From Streptomyces brevispora (GTDB lineage: Bacteria > Actinomycetota > Actinomycetes > Streptomycetales > Streptomycetaceae): a stretch of 64,000 nt of DNA. Below, one piece after another: positions 8,234 to 17,917 of the stretch; within the stretch, counting starts at the first letter, position 1; each line of letters starts with the position of its first letter. A program made the translations under genes and the position numbers. The stretch covers positions 1,922,001 to 1,986,000 of the forward strand of contig NZ_VIWW01000001.1 of NCBI RefSeq assembly GCF_007829885.1, given 5' to 3'. The notes beneath the pieces are model-generated. The model had not been told where the DNA came from, searched no databases, and saw only the letters and a list, made by a program, of their open reading frames with translations.

Positions 8234-8902
8234 GTGACTGTCTATGACGTAGCCCGCCAGCTCCCCACCATCGCCGACCTGCGAGACCTGTGCCGCTCGC
8301 TTGCGATGCTCGATGCGATCCTGAGCCCGGACTGGGAAAGCCGGTACTACTCGTTCAATGCCACTTGGGCTGAAGGCGAGGAGATGGCTTCGATGCGCAA
8401 CGGGTCGGGAGACGAGTACTCCATCGTGTTCTCGGCGGCTGGGGTCTATGTTCGCGGCTTTGGTCACGAAGCACCAATGAGCCCGTATGGACACGATGGC
8501 GAGCCCTGGCCGGGAGTGATCGACGATGTTCCCGAGGTCTTTAAGTCCTTCGTCGAGGAGCCGGCGTTCACCGACGAGGGCGGCGTGCCCGTCGTGACCG
8601 CCTGCTTGTGGCGGGAGGCGACGGACGATCAGTGGCACCACGGCACGATCGACTTCCCCTCGGACCGTGCCGACCCTGACGGGGCCACGGGGCTGTTCGA
8701 GCTTCTGGTCGACCGCTCTCCCGAGGCGTTCCAGCGCTTCGCAGAGGACTATTACGAGGTCCCTGTGGACTTGAGGACGGTGAGTGACGTGTATGCCTTG
8801 CGGCCGCTGAACCAGGAACTCGTGTCGTCGTTGAACGTAGAGGTCACCCTGGCGGACCTGGCCCAAGACATCTCCGAAATCGGCTATCCGCAGGCTCACT
8901 GA
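8234..8902 (+). CDS. Hypothetical protein, transposon cargo
   Basis: 222 aa from the GTG at 8234 (the frame is open upstream to 8030, but a normal start MTVYDVARQLP and a weak GGATGAG precede this codon). Acidic and soluble, without signal peptide or membrane segments. Well-formed sequence blocks such as SRYYSFNATWAEGEEMASM, GHEAPMSPY and FAEDYYEVPVDL indicate a genuine conserved family that I have seen annotated only as hypothetical. It follows the MFS gene by about 150 bp in the same direction. No function is proposed. Confidence 0.7.
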   Translation: MTVYDVARQLPTIADLRDLCRSLAMLDAILSPDWESRYYSFNATWAEGEEMASMRNGSGDEYSIVFSAAGVYVRGFGHEAPMSPYGHDGEPWPGVIDDVPEVFKSFVEEPAFTDEGGVPVVTACLWREATDDQWHHGTIDFPSDRADPDGATGLFELLVDRSPEAFQRFAEDYYEVPVDLRTVSDVYALRPLNQELVSSLNVEVTLADLAQDISEIGYPQAH

Positions 8903-8916
8903 GAGCCGATCCGTCT

Positions 8917-8944
8917 GCCCACCGGCACGTTTTTGCTGGTGGGC
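8917..8944. terminator. Bidirectional terminator hairpin
   Basis: Arms gcccaccggca (8917-8927) and tgctggtgggc (8934-8944) pair over 11 bp with one G-U, loop rich in T. It lies between the stop codons of two convergent genes. Confidence 0.7.
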
Positions 8945-8952
8945 CTTCGTAT

Positions 8953-10492
8953 TCAGAGGTCGCCGGTTCCCCGAGGAGCCCAGCCCGCTGGCGATCTTGC
9001 GTGATCCCCAGGGGCGTATCGGCTCCATGTCCCGCCGGTCTCGTTGCGGAGCCGGGTGGTGGTCTTGTCGTGGTAGCCGAGAGCGTCCGCGACGACGGGT
9101 GCGGGGAGTTCGAGGAGTTGCTGCCGGATGGCGGCGCCGCGGGCGGCGGCGATCGGGATTCCGACCTTGTTCAGGAGCGCGGACAGGTGGTTGGGGCCGA
9201 GCGGCTGGCCGGTCCGGCGGCCAGGAAAGAGCCAGCGGGATGCCGGGTTGGTGGCGGTGTTCATGTTGCCGCGGTTCGCGATGTGCTCCAGCAGCAGGGT
9301 GGCGACCGGTGCGGGAACGGGCGAGGGCGGCTCGCCGAGCCGCAGCAGCACAGCGTCGCCGTCGCAGATGACGTCGTCGATGGTGACCCGGACGACGCGG
9401 CTCAGCGGCTGCGCGTAGAGGAGAACGATGACTCCGGCGACGCGGAGTCGCATCGGTATCTCCGTGTCGGTCAGCAGTCGCCCAAGGGCGGCGAGGCGTT
9501 CGTCTTCGCTCAGTGCGGCCCGGCGGGAGACTTTCATCGCGGGGATGGCCAGGGAACGCCGGCAGTGCCGGCCCTGCACGGCCCAGTTGAGGAAGGCTCT
9601 CAGGCAGGTGCGGGCGTGCTCGGTGTTCTCGGCGAACCAGGCGTCGATGTCGATCTGGCCGCATGACGCGAGGGTGCTGTTGCGCTCGCTGAGCCATTGC
9701 AGGAAGGCGGTCGCGTACTTGGTCTGTTCGCCGGCGAAGCGACGGATGCTGGGTGTGATGTGGTTCCGCTCGGCGCGGGCCCGCAGCCGGGGGAGGACGT
9801 GCCAGGTCGCGAAGAGCCTGATCGTCTTGGCGTGCTCGGGATCGGCGATGTCGGACAGGTGGCCGGGAAGCCAGCGCTGGAAGGAACAGAGGTGCTTGTC
9901 GACCGGGCAGGACTCCGCAGGCCATGAGAAGTTCTTCCAGGTGAGAGGCGGCCCGCCAGGGCTGGAGCTCGTGGAAGGCGTCGTGGGTCAGCGGGATCTC
10001 GCCGAGGCCGAGTCGTTGAAGCAGCTGCGAGGCGTTTCCCAGCTGCCCGCGGCGCATGTCCAGCCAGGCCAGTCCGCTCCTGGGCTTGTCCATCGTCACC
10101 AGCAGGTCGAACAGCGGGACCAGCGCGGGACGGACGCGACCCGTGCCGTCGTCGAGGAGCGCGGTGAGGCGGTCGGTGAACGTGCAGCGTTCACACAGCC
10201 GTCCGCCCAGGAGCTTGCCCTCGAAGCCGCAGCGTGAGCAGTCGAAGGTCTGGGAGAAGCCAGCGCAGGTGGTGCAGATCGCGGCCCCATCCTCCGGGCA
10301 GAGCCCAGGAAGGGCTCGTTCCTGGCCGCATCCCGGGCAGGTGCCCCGCATCCTGACAGCTCGGTCCGAACAGGTCCGGCAGACGTATCCGTCCGGCCAG
10401 GTGCCGGCCTTGTGCCTGCGGCGGCCGCAGCGGCAGCAGTCCGCCATGAACCAGCGTTCGTACTGTTCGTCGGTGGCGTAGGGGCGGGTCAT
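8953..10492 (-). pseudogene. Zinc-finger tyrosine recombinase, frameshifted
   Basis: Translation starts at ATG 10492 with a cysteine-rich N-terminus (ADCCRCGRR, CRTCSDRA, CPGCG, CTTC, CSRCG, CERC), then a helical part up to MACGVLPG. Near 9900 the frame shifts by one base: the sequence continues as VDKHLCSFQRWLPGHL... in another frame to the stop at 8953, covering the SAM-like core domain and the C-terminal integrase domain (ALGYHDKTTTRLR...W). Uninterrupted it would be roughly 510 aa. Either a pseudogene or a sequencing error in a C/G run. It is the third gene of an ATGA-coupled operon with the XRE protein and the upstream recombinase. Confidence 0.8.
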
Positions 10493-10824
10493 GCGTCGGG
10501 CAGGATGCGGGCGGCGCGGGGGCGGAGCTTGGCGACGTTCGCGGGCGGGGTGGGCAGGTCACCGGTGGCGGCTTTGCGGACGCCGACGTTCTCGGCGGTG
10601 GTGGCCACCAGGTCGGCCGGGGTGCAGGAGAGGATGTCGCAGAGCGCGGCCATGACCTGCAACGACAGGCGTTCGGGGGTGCCGGAGACCAGGCGGTGGA
10701 CCTGGGAGGTGGACAGGTCGATGCCGCGTTCGCGCAGCAGCGGCACCAGTTCGGTGGCCGTGAAGATCTGGTGCTGGGCCATGACCTCGCGCAGCCGCCA
10801 GGTGTATCCGACCTTGCGTTTCAT
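10489..10824 (-). CDS. XRE/Cro-type helix-turn-helix protein between two recombinases
   Basis: 111 aa. Residues about 8-70 form a lambda-repressor-like HTH: WRLREVMAQHQIFTATELVPLLRERGIDLSTSQVHRLVSG, then LSLQVMAALCDILSC, the hallmark of small Streptomyces XRE proteins. Its ATG overlaps the stop of the upstream recombinase (ATGA at 10821-10824) and its stop overlaps the start of the downstream recombinase (10489-10492). Tight coupling suggests it is a structural or regulatory partner of the recombination module rather than a free-standing regulator. Confidence 0.85.
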   Translation of the reverse strand: MKRKVGYTWRLREVMAQHQIFTATELVPLLRERGIDLSTSQVHRLVSGTPERLSLQVMAALCDILSCTPADLVATTAENVGVRKAATGDLPTPPANVAKLRPRAARILPDA

Positions 10825-11972
10825 GCTTGCCTCCCGGTCTGGGTCTGGAGGGCGGCGGCGATGGTGGAGTCCAGATGCCGCCGCAGGGTGCGGGTGCGGA
10901 AGTCCGAGGACACGCAGGTGTAGAGCGAGGTGGTGCTGGCGTGCTCGTGACCGACCTGCTCTTGAACGAAGCGCGGGTCCCAGCCGTCCTCGATCAGGTG
11001 GGTGACGTAGGACCTGCGAAAGGAGTGAAAGTCAAGTCCGTCGTCCAGGCCGAGGGCCTTGCGGTAAGCGATGAAGCGGGAGTTGAGCCGCTGGCAGCCG
11101 ATCCGCAGCCCCCGCTCGGAGGGCCAGGCCGCCGGGTTGTTGTCGGTGCCGAACAGCGGGCGGACCTCGGTGAACCACTCGTCCAGGACGTCCGGGGTCC
11201 AGTCGAAGACGGTCAGCACCCCGCGGCGTTTGGGCGGCGATCCCTTCTTGGCTTTGCCGAATCGGACCTGGCACCGGCCGTACTCGCCGAACTCGCCGCC
11301 GTGCGGGTTGCGGCCGAAGTCGGCGGCGTCGAGCATCCGCGTCTCGTTGCGGCGCGTCCCGAAGGCGTAGGCGGTCTTGAACAGCGTCGCGTCGCGGAAG
11401 GCGGGCAGCCAGCCCTTGCGGCCGAAGGCCCGGATGCGAGCGACCTCGTCGTCGCAGTGCGCGAAGAAGGCGTGCAGCTCGGCCTTGGTGAACGCGCGCT
11501 TCTTGGCGTCCGCTTCGTTGTCCTGGACGTGCACCGCGGTGTTCCACTCGTGCACCACCTGCACCGGGTGGGTCCCGAACCGCTCTTCGCAGGTGGCCGT
11601 CCACTCGTAGAGCGGATCCGTGATGAAGTGGCAGAACGCCCGCACGGCCTCCGAGTACGAGCGGATCGTGGAGCGCTTCAGGTCCCGCAGCGAACGCAGA
11701 TCACCGAGCCACTCGTCGACCATCGCCGGCGTCCAGAGCCAGGGGTAGGTGTTCACGTAGGCAGCAAACGCCTTGACCGTGTTCTCCCGACCCTCGACGG
11801 TCGTTCGGGCCAGATTCCGGGCGAGCTGCTGGTTGGCGAACCCTGTCAACATCGCCGCGAAGACCTGTTCCTCCGGCCGCAGCAAAGCGACCCCGTCGAC
11901 CAGGTGCAGTCTCGCCACCCCCGGTACCGAACCGTTAAACCCCACCGATTCACCACTCTCCGTGACTCGCAC
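10821..11972 (-). CDS. Tyrosine recombinase / integrase
   Basis: About 383 aa from a GTG at 11972. The frame is open to 12113, but the extra residues run into the divergent tnpA start; none of the candidate starts has a strong ribosome binding site, so the 5' end is uncertain. N-terminal SAM-like DNA-binding domain (TVEGRENTVKAFAAYVNTYPWLW...), then the catalytic domain with all expected residues: Arg in AFGTRRNETRML, HSFRR (His and second Arg), GHEHAS (His), and the tyrosine of SLYTCVS. It looks intact. First gene of a three-gene operon; probably mobilises a smaller element that once inserted next to the tnpA fragment at 12112. Confidence 0.8.
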   Translation of the reverse strand: MRVTESGESVGFNGSVPGVARLHLVDGVALLRPEEQVFAAMLTGFANQQLARNLARTTVEGRENTVKAFAAYVNTYPWLWTPAMVDEWLGDLRSLRDLKRSTIRSYSEAVRAFCHFITDPLYEWTATCEERFGTHPVQVVHEWNTAVHVQDNEADAKKRAFTKAELHAFFAHCDDEVARIRAFGRKGWLPAFRDATLFKTAYAFGTRRNETRMLDAADFGRNPHGGEFGEYGRCQVRFGKAKKGSPPKRRGVLTVFDWTPDVLDEWFTEVRPLFGTDNNPAAWPSERGLRIGCQRLNSRFIAYRKALGLDDGLDFHSFRRSYVTHLIEDGWDPRFVQEQVGHEHASTTSLYTCVSSDFRTRTLRRHLDSTIAAALQTQTGRQA

Positions 11973-12111
11973 CAGATGCGAGAAAACCGCATCCGATGCA
12001 ATTGGCGGCGGTCGGAGTATCCGAACGGAAATTAGCGGTAGCGGGACGATCTTGATTCCGGTTCGGTGACGTGCCCGTTTTGCCTGGCCAGCGAGCTCTA
12101 CGTTCCTCGGC

Positions 12112-13380
12112 ATGCCTGTTGAGTACCTGTCTGCTGAGCGAGAGGCCCGCTACGGGCGGTTCACCACAGAGCCGTCGCCCGGCGAGCTGGAACAGTTCTT
12201 CCGCCTGGACACCAGAGCCCTGGAGTTGGCGCGGGCGAAGCGTCGTCCAGCCACAAGGTTGGGGTGGGCGGTGCAGTGGGGCACCGTGCGGATGCTCGGC
12301 ACCTTTCTGACCGAAGACCCCACGGCGGCCCCGGCCTCCGTAGTGCGGTTCGTCGCCGAGCAGCTCGCCCTCGATGACAAGCACTTCGCCGGGTACGGAG
12401 CGCGCTCGCAGACGGCCTACGAGCACGCGTGGGAGATCCGGGACGCCCGGCTACCGGGACTTCACCGAAGGCGAAGAGGAGCTGCGGGAGTTCCTGGCGG
12501 CGCGGGTGTGGTCGTCACTGGAGGGACCGAGGGCTCTGTTCGACCGGGCGGTGGTGTGGCTGGTGAACAACCGAGTGCTGCTGCCCGGGGTCACGACGCT
12601 GGCCCGCATGGTGGCCGCAGTCCGCCAGGAGGAGAACGACCGCCTGCACGCCGCGCTGTACGAGGCGGTCCCGTACGACCTGCGCACCGAGATGGTCCGG
12701 CTGCTGGAAGTGCCTGAGAAGAAGCGGGTGTCGGAGCTGGAACGGCTGCGGCTGGGACCGATGCGGGTGTCTGGCAGGGCCATGGAACTCGCCCTGGACC
12801 GCGCCCGGGAGGTGCGGGGCCTGGGCGCCGGCGCGGTGGACGCCGGACGGGTCCCGGCCGCGCGGATGACCGGGCTGGCCCGGTACGGGCTGACCTCGAA
12901 GGCGCCGACGCTCAAGCGGCTGGAGGTGACCCGGCAGACCGCGACGCTGCTGGCGACCGTGCGGCATCTGGAGACCGCGACGGTGGACGACGCGCTCGAT
13001 CTGCTGCACACCCTGATGGCCACGAAACTGCTGGCGAAGGCCGAGCGTCGGCGGGACGTGTTCGCCAGGGACGGCGACCGCTGGGGCGACCCCCGGGTGA
13101 AGCTGCTGGCCGGGGAGAAGTGGACGGCCGCCGAGCCGAAGGTGCTCACCGCACTAGGCCTGGAGAGCGAGCCGGCCGGACACCTCGCCGAACTCGCCTC
13201 CGCCCTGCATGCCGCGTACGTCCAGGCCGCCGCCGGGTTGCCGGGCAACACGGCGCTGGAGGTGGTGGCCGGGAGGCTGAAGCTGGCCAAGCTCGGCAAG
13301 GCGGAGGAGCCTGAACTCATGCCGCCGTTCCGCCAGCTGGTCAACGGCATGCTGCCGAAGGTCGACTTCCCCGCCCGTTG
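12112..13380 (+). pseudogene. Second Tn3-family transposase, N-terminal fragment with frameshift
   Basis: The first about 113 codons (MPVEYLSAEREARYGRF...AYEHAWEIRDA) are a Tn3-transposase N-terminal domain of the DUF4158 class. Near 12450 the frame shifts and the protein continues as GYRDFTEGEEELREFLAARVW...LPKVDFPAR in the +1 frame. The catalytic half (DDE core and C-terminus) is missing; unrelated sequence follows from about 13380. Sequence and orientation differ from the tnpA at 16565-17870, so it represents a separate, older Tn3-type element nested in or captured by the present one. Confidence 0.82.
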
Positions 13381-13438
13381 CGTGACCCCCACGCCCACGA
13401 CGAGTCAGACGACGGCGAGGCCGAGTAACGGAGGTGCC

Positions 13439-14686
13439 TTACGAGGCCTGATCACTTCCACGAGTGTCAGGGTGGTGGCCGTGGTCATCCGCATTCGCTG
13501 CACGGGTCCTGGCCGGGCTTTCCTCGAACTTGTACAGCGCCAGTAGGTGGCGGGCCAGGGCGAGTGCGGCAAGCAGCGCAACGAGCACGCACACGCCCCA
13601 CCAGCCAGCTTGGCTCCAGACGCGTACGCCGAGCCAGGAACCTGCGCTGCCGCCCAGGTAGGCGCAGGTCATGTAGGCGGTGTTGAGCCTGCTGCGGGCG
13701 TCGACGCGCAGGGCGTAGACGCGGACTTGATTGGCGACCATGCCGGACTGCATCGCGGCGTCGAGGAGCAGCGTGCCGAGTGTCAGGGCGGCCAGGCCCA
13801 GCGCGCCGCCCCGGGCACCAATGGTGAGGATCGCGGCAGAAACGAGGACACCAAGCATGCAGGCCAGGTTCACTGGATCTGGGCCGTAGCGGTCCACTAG
13901 ACGGCCGGCGAGCGGGGTACAGACCATGGTCGCTGCGCCGACCAGGGCGATCATTCCTACCGCCTGGGCACCCAGCCCGTAGGCCGGTCCGGCGAGCAGG
14001 AGCGCCAGGCAGGTCCAGACCGCAGAGAACCCCGCGAAGACGGTTGCCTGGTAGAAGCACGAGCGGCGCAGGTCTGGCTCGGTGCGCAGCAGGCGCAGCG
14101 GCTCGGCCAGGAGCGCTGTGTACGGCTGGCGGGAGGACGGGGTTGTGGTCGGCACCGCGAACACCAAGACGGTGGCGAGAAGCAGAGCCAGGACCGCGGC
14201 GACCAGGTAGGGGGCCCGCCAGCCCAGCCACTCACCGAGCGTGCCGCTGAAGGTCCGGGCCAGCAGCATGCCGCCGGTCGATCCGCTCAGCAGGGTGCCG
14301 ATCGCCGCTCCCTGGCGGTCGGCGGCCACGAGACCAGCCGCCAGGGGGCCGACGATCTGCGCGCCCACGGTGGTCAGGCCGACAAGCGTGCTGGCGGCAA
14401 TGAGGGCTGGCAGAGCCGGTGCGCAACCTGCTGCGAGCAGTGCCAGACCGGTCAGGGCGAAGAGGACGACGAGGAACGAGCGGTGCGGGAGCCGGTCGCC
14501 AAGCGGCACCAGCAAGACCATCCCGGCCGTGTAGCCAATCTGTGTGGCAGTCACCACCGCAGCGGCCGAATCGGGCGACACATGTAGCCCGGCGGCGACC
14601 AGCGGACCGATGGCCTGCGGAAAGTAGATGTTGCCCACTGCCACGGCGCACGTGACAGCCAGGATCAGGACCATCCGGCGGCTCAT
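13439..14686 (-). CDS. MFS transporter, cargo exporter
   Basis: 415 aa, about 12 transmembrane segments. Typical MFS signatures: PLGDRLPHRSFLV after helix 2 (motif A), GRLVDRYGPDPVNL in the second half. N-terminus SRRMVLILAVTCAVAVGNIYFPQAI matches the YnfM/Bcr-like drug-proton antiporter subgroup. The hydrophilic tail is His/Asp-rich. The start lies 3 bp after the stop of the SDR gene, so both are one operon reading away from the ArsR-like gene. Export of a product handled by the reductase is a reasonable guess, not shown. Confidence 0.85.
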   Translation of the reverse strand: MSRRMVLILAVTCAVAVGNIYFPQAIGPLVAAGLHVSPDSAAAVVTATQIGYTAGMVLLVPLGDRLPHRSFLVVLFALTGLALLAAGCAPALPALIAASTLVGLTTVGAQIVGPLAAGLVAADRQGAAIGTLLSGSTGGMLLARTFSGTLGEWLGWRAPYLVAAVLALLLATVLVFAVPTTTPSSRQPYTALLAEPLRLLRTEPDLRRSCFYQATVFAGFSAVWTCLALLLAGPAYGLGAQAVGMIALVGAATMVCTPLAGRLVDRYGPDPVNLACMLGVLVSAAILTIGARGGALGLAALTLGTLLLDAAMQSGMVANQVRVYALRVDARSRLNTAYMTCAYLGGSAGSWLGVRVWSQAGWWGVCVLVALLAALALARHLLALYKFEESPARTRAANADDHGHHPDTRGSDQAS

Positions 14687-14689
14687 CCT

Positions 14690-15457
14690 TCAGTCCACCG
14701 GCCCGCCCGCGACGTAGATGACCTGGCCGGAGACGAACCCCGCCCCGGGACTTACGAGGAAGGAGGCGGTATGTGCGATGTCGTCAGGCAGACCCACCCT
14801 GCCGACCGGGATGGACTGCTCCGCCCCGTGCCGGAACTCCTCGAAGCTCAGGCCGAGCCGCCGGGCGGAGGCCCTGGTCATGTCGCTCACGACGAATCCC
14901 GGCGCGATGGCGTTCGCGGTCACGCCATGCGGGCCGAGCTGGAGAGCGAGGGATTTGGTGAATCCGATCAAACCCGCCTTCGCGCTGGCGTAATCCACAC
15001 GGCCGGCATCACCAACCGCGGAGATGCTCGACATGTTGACGATGCGTCCCCAACCGGCCGCCACCATATGCGGGCAGACGGCCCGGGTGACGAAGAACGG
15101 GCCGCTGAGGTTGATCCCCAAGACCGTGTCCCACTGCTGCGTGGTCATGTCCACAAGGCCGGCACGGGGTCCGATGCCGGCGTTGTTGACCAGCACCGTC
15201 GGCGGTCCGAAAGCGGCGGCGATCCGGGCGATGGCCGCAGTGACCGCGGCCTCGTCGGCGACATCAGCGGCGACGGCCAGCGCTGCGCCGCCGACACTTG
15301 TGATGGCCTCCACGGTATCGGCGCATTCCGCCTCGTCCAGATCGATCACGCCGACCGCCAAGCCGTCGCCCGCCAGACGCCTGGCAACAGCGGCGCCAAT
15401 ACCGCGGGCAGCACCGGTGACAACCGCCGTCCGCTGCACATGAGTTGTAGGTGTCAT
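14690..15457 (-). CDS. Short-chain dehydrogenase/reductase
   Basis: 255 aa from ATG 15457 (the longer frame to 15493 adds residues foreign to the family). Classical SDR: cofactor motif TGAARGIG near residue 14, VNNAGIG near 88, catalytic Ser in NMSSIS and YASAK (Tyr and Lys), PG motif AIAPGFV, and C-terminal FVSGQVIYVAGG. Resembles FabG-like 3-oxoacyl reductases, which also include many secondary-metabolite and detoxification enzymes; substrate cannot be read from the sequence. No strong ribosome binding site. Co-transcribed with the MFS exporter and divergent from the ArsR-like regulator, 56 bp away. Confidence 0.87.
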   Translation of the reverse strand: MTPTTHVQRTAVVTGAARGIGAAVARRLAGDGLAVGVIDLDEAECADTVEAITSVGGAALAVAADVADEAAVTAAIARIAAAFGPPTVLVNNAGIGPRAGLVDMTTQQWDTVLGINLSGPFFVTRAVCPHMVAAGWGRIVNMSSISAVGDAGRVDYASAKAGLIGFTKSLALQLGPHGVTANAIAPGFVVSDMTRASARRLGLSFEEFRHGAEQSIPVGRVGLPDDIAHTASFLVSPGAGFVSGQVIYVAGGPVD

Positions 15458-15513
15458 GGGAGGAAGTCCACGGCATCGACGTTGCGCCGCCAATCGATGT
15501 AGCGTATGGCTTA

Positions 15514-16521
15514 ATGATCAGCTTTGTTCTCGGCGTCGAGGACCTCGCGGACACCCGCTTCGCCCTCTCACCCCTGCACGAAACCCTGTTCAGCCTGCGG
15601 GTGCTGCAGGACCCGGGCCTGTCCGCGCTGCATCTGCCCTGGCGCAGGTCCGTACTCGGCAGACTCGGTACGCTCGACACCGGCCTACTGATGTCCCTGG
15701 TCGCCCAGAGGCGTACCCTCCCCGACTTCCTGACCCCGAATCCCGCGAGCTTCGCGCCGGCCTTCGAAGAAGAACTCTCCGTCGTCCGCCAGGCGTCCTG
15801 CGCTCGGGTCCGCCACGACCTGCTGCTCGCGCACGCACCCGACCCTGTTCCCGAAGCGCTCCGCGACGCCACCGCCGCCGAAGACGCACCTGTCGCCAGG
15901 CTCCGCGACGCCATCTGCGATCTCCTGCGGCAGTACTGGGAGGTGGCCATCGAGCCGGTGTGGCCGCAGATGCGGCTGGTGCTGGAAGCCGACATGACCT
16001 ACCGCGCCCGCCAGCTCGCCCTGGGAGGCGCCCGAATGCTGTTCGCCGACATGCACCCGAACCTGCGCTGGCAAGGCGGAGAGCTGTACATCCACAAGAT
16101 GATCAGCAGGCACCGGGTTGCGGCATCTGGCCGGGGGCTACTGCTCCTGCCGTCCGTGTTCGCACACAAGCCCGCGCCCCCCGTGAGCCCGGACGAGCCG
16201 CCGAGCCTCGTCTATCCCAGCCGGGGAGTAGCCACGCTGTGGGGCTCGGAGATGCCGACCGTCGACACAACCGCCCTGGTGTCTCTGCTCGGTTCATCCC
16301 GAGCGAGACTGCTCAGCCTCCTGGAAGAGCCACTGGCCACCGTAGAGCTCGCCCGCCGTCTCAGGGTCACCCCAAGCGCTGTCTCCCAACACCTGCGTGT
16401 CCTGCACTCCACAGGACTGGTCACCCGGACACGTGACGGACGGCATGTTCTGTACCGGAGAAGCGCACTCGGCGACGGACTCACGACCACCGCAACCAGA
16501 CCACGAACTCACGACAGCTGA
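15514..16521 (+). CDS. ArsR-family regulator with long N-terminal domain
   Basis: 335 aa from ATG 15514. The N-terminal about 235 residues resemble the DUF5937 domain that precedes a winged helix in many Streptomyces regulators (MISFVLGVEDLADTRFALSPLHETLFSLRVL). The C-terminal ArsR helix-turn-helix is clear: SSRARLLSLLEEP, TVELARRLRVTPSAVSQHL, then RTRDGRHVLYRRS. Divergent from the SDR-MFS operon across a 56-bp gap, so it very likely controls that operon and itself. Its stop is only 43 bp from the 3' end of the tnpA remnant, i.e. this cargo lies against the deleted transposase. Confidence 0.85.
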   Translation: MISFVLGVEDLADTRFALSPLHETLFSLRVLQDPGLSALHLPWRRSVLGRLGTLDTGLLMSLVAQRRTLPDFLTPNPASFAPAFEEELSVVRQASCARVRHDLLLAHAPDPVPEALRDATAAEDAPVARLRDAICDLLRQYWEVAIEPVWPQMRLVLEADMTYRARQLALGGARMLFADMHPNLRWQGGELYIHKMISRHRVAASGRGLLLLPSVFAHKPAPPVSPDEPPSLVYPSRGVATLWGSEMPTVDTTALVSLLGSSRARLLSLLEEPLATVELARRLRVTPSAVSQHLRVLHSTGLVTRTRDGRHVLYRRSALGDGLTTTATRPRTHDS

Positions 16522-16564
16522 GGTTCAGCACTCCGCCTCCGCCCAACCCCGCCTGGCCAGGCGA

Positions 16565-17870
16565 CTACCCACTCATGTCCATGTCGAGGTTGACCTCCCC
16601 GTACGGACGCACGTGCGACCAGAACAGCGGGGTCAGGCCGCGCCGGTCGGCGGGCGTGAGAAGCTCCGGTTCGCCGAGGATGTCCTGAAGCATCAAAGTG
16701 TTCACGTAGACCAGGGCCGATTGCAGAATCCGCAGGCACAGCACGAACATCTCCTGCTCGTCGCGCCGGTTCGAGGCGATCTCCCCGCCCTTGCCGTAGG
16801 CGATCACAGAGTTGGCGCCGTTGGAGGACTCCATGACGTTCAGGCCCTCCTCGATCTCCCGCTGGAGGTCCCGTAGCCGCAGGTACCGGGCCACAAAGAT
16901 GGTCTTCCGCGCGCGGCCGACCTCCAGCATCGCCGCATAGGTGGGGTGGGAGGCGTTGCGGGTGAAGCGCCGCAGGATCGCCTCGGTGGACGCGGTGCGG
17001 GTCCGGATCGCGGTGGCGTACTTGAATCATCTGGTCGTACTGCTGGGCGATGAGTTCCCAGCGGATCGGGCGGGTCAGCGCCGGGGTCAGCTGCGGGTAG
17101 GCGTCCGGCTCGAACAGATCCCGTGGCAGACCGATCGCCCGCACCGCCAGGAGCTTGTCGATCTCGGTGAGCATCGTCTCCAGGCTCACGTTGCCCGGCG
17201 CTTCCTTGACCTTCGCCAGCACCGGCGGCGCGTCCTCGCCCTCCGTACCACCGCCCTCGGGTCCGGCGTCGTCCTGGTCGGCGCCGGCCACCAGAGCCGC
17301 GATCCGCTCGATGCTCTCCACGGTCAGCCGGGAGGAGATCAGGGCCGTCAGCGACTCCTCGGCCGCCCGCAGGGCAGCCGCCACGATCCGATCGCACCGG
17401 CCCGGCGTGGGCGGCTCGATGCTCTCCTCGCGACAGCGGGCCAACAGTTCCACCCGGACCTGCTCGGGCCTGCGTTCCTTGCGCGCGACGTGCTCGGCCA
17501 GATACGTCGTCAGCTTCTCCGCGTCCGCGACGCTGCACTCACGGAAGCCGAGGTGCTCCCGGATCTGCGCGCGGTGGTACTCGACCGTGCGGCCCGTCCA
17601 GTCGTAGGACTCCAGCTCCGAGGCAGGAACCCGCACCTGACGGGCGACGAACTCCACGGCCTCACCGGGAGGCTCTGTCCGGTTCCGGGGAAACCGGCCG
17701 TACTGCGTATAGAACTTCAGCAGCACGGCGAAGCCCAGTCGCGTCGCACCGCGCTTGCCGGACACGAGCACTTGCTCGTCCTTCAACAGCGTCCAGTGCT
17801 CGACGAGTTCATCCAGGTCCAACGGAGTGCGGGCCACGATCGCCGGTCGTCCTCGCAGAGCTTCACCCAC
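16565..17870 (-). pseudogene. tnpA: tnpA of the transposon, catalytic core deleted and frameshifted
   Basis: Starts at GTG 17870, 47 bp inside the right terminal repeat. Residues 1 to about 270 are a Tn3-family N-terminus (LDLDELVEHWTLLKDEQVLV...ELESYDWTGRTVEYHRAQIREHLGF). Near 17060 the sequence jumps directly to the family's C-terminal block RWELIAQQYDQM, then a one-base frameshift near 17030, then KYATAIRTRTASTEAILRRFTR...NGANSVIAYGKGGEIASN...FWSHVRPYGEVNLDMDMSG and TAG. A full TnpA is close to 1000 aa; only about 430 remain, so several hundred residues holding the DDE catalytic centre are gone. It cannot be active. Confidence 0.88.
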
Positions 17871-17917
17871 CGCAGCCGTACGGCCCCGGACTCACCCACA
17901 CGGGCGACGCCCCGCAA

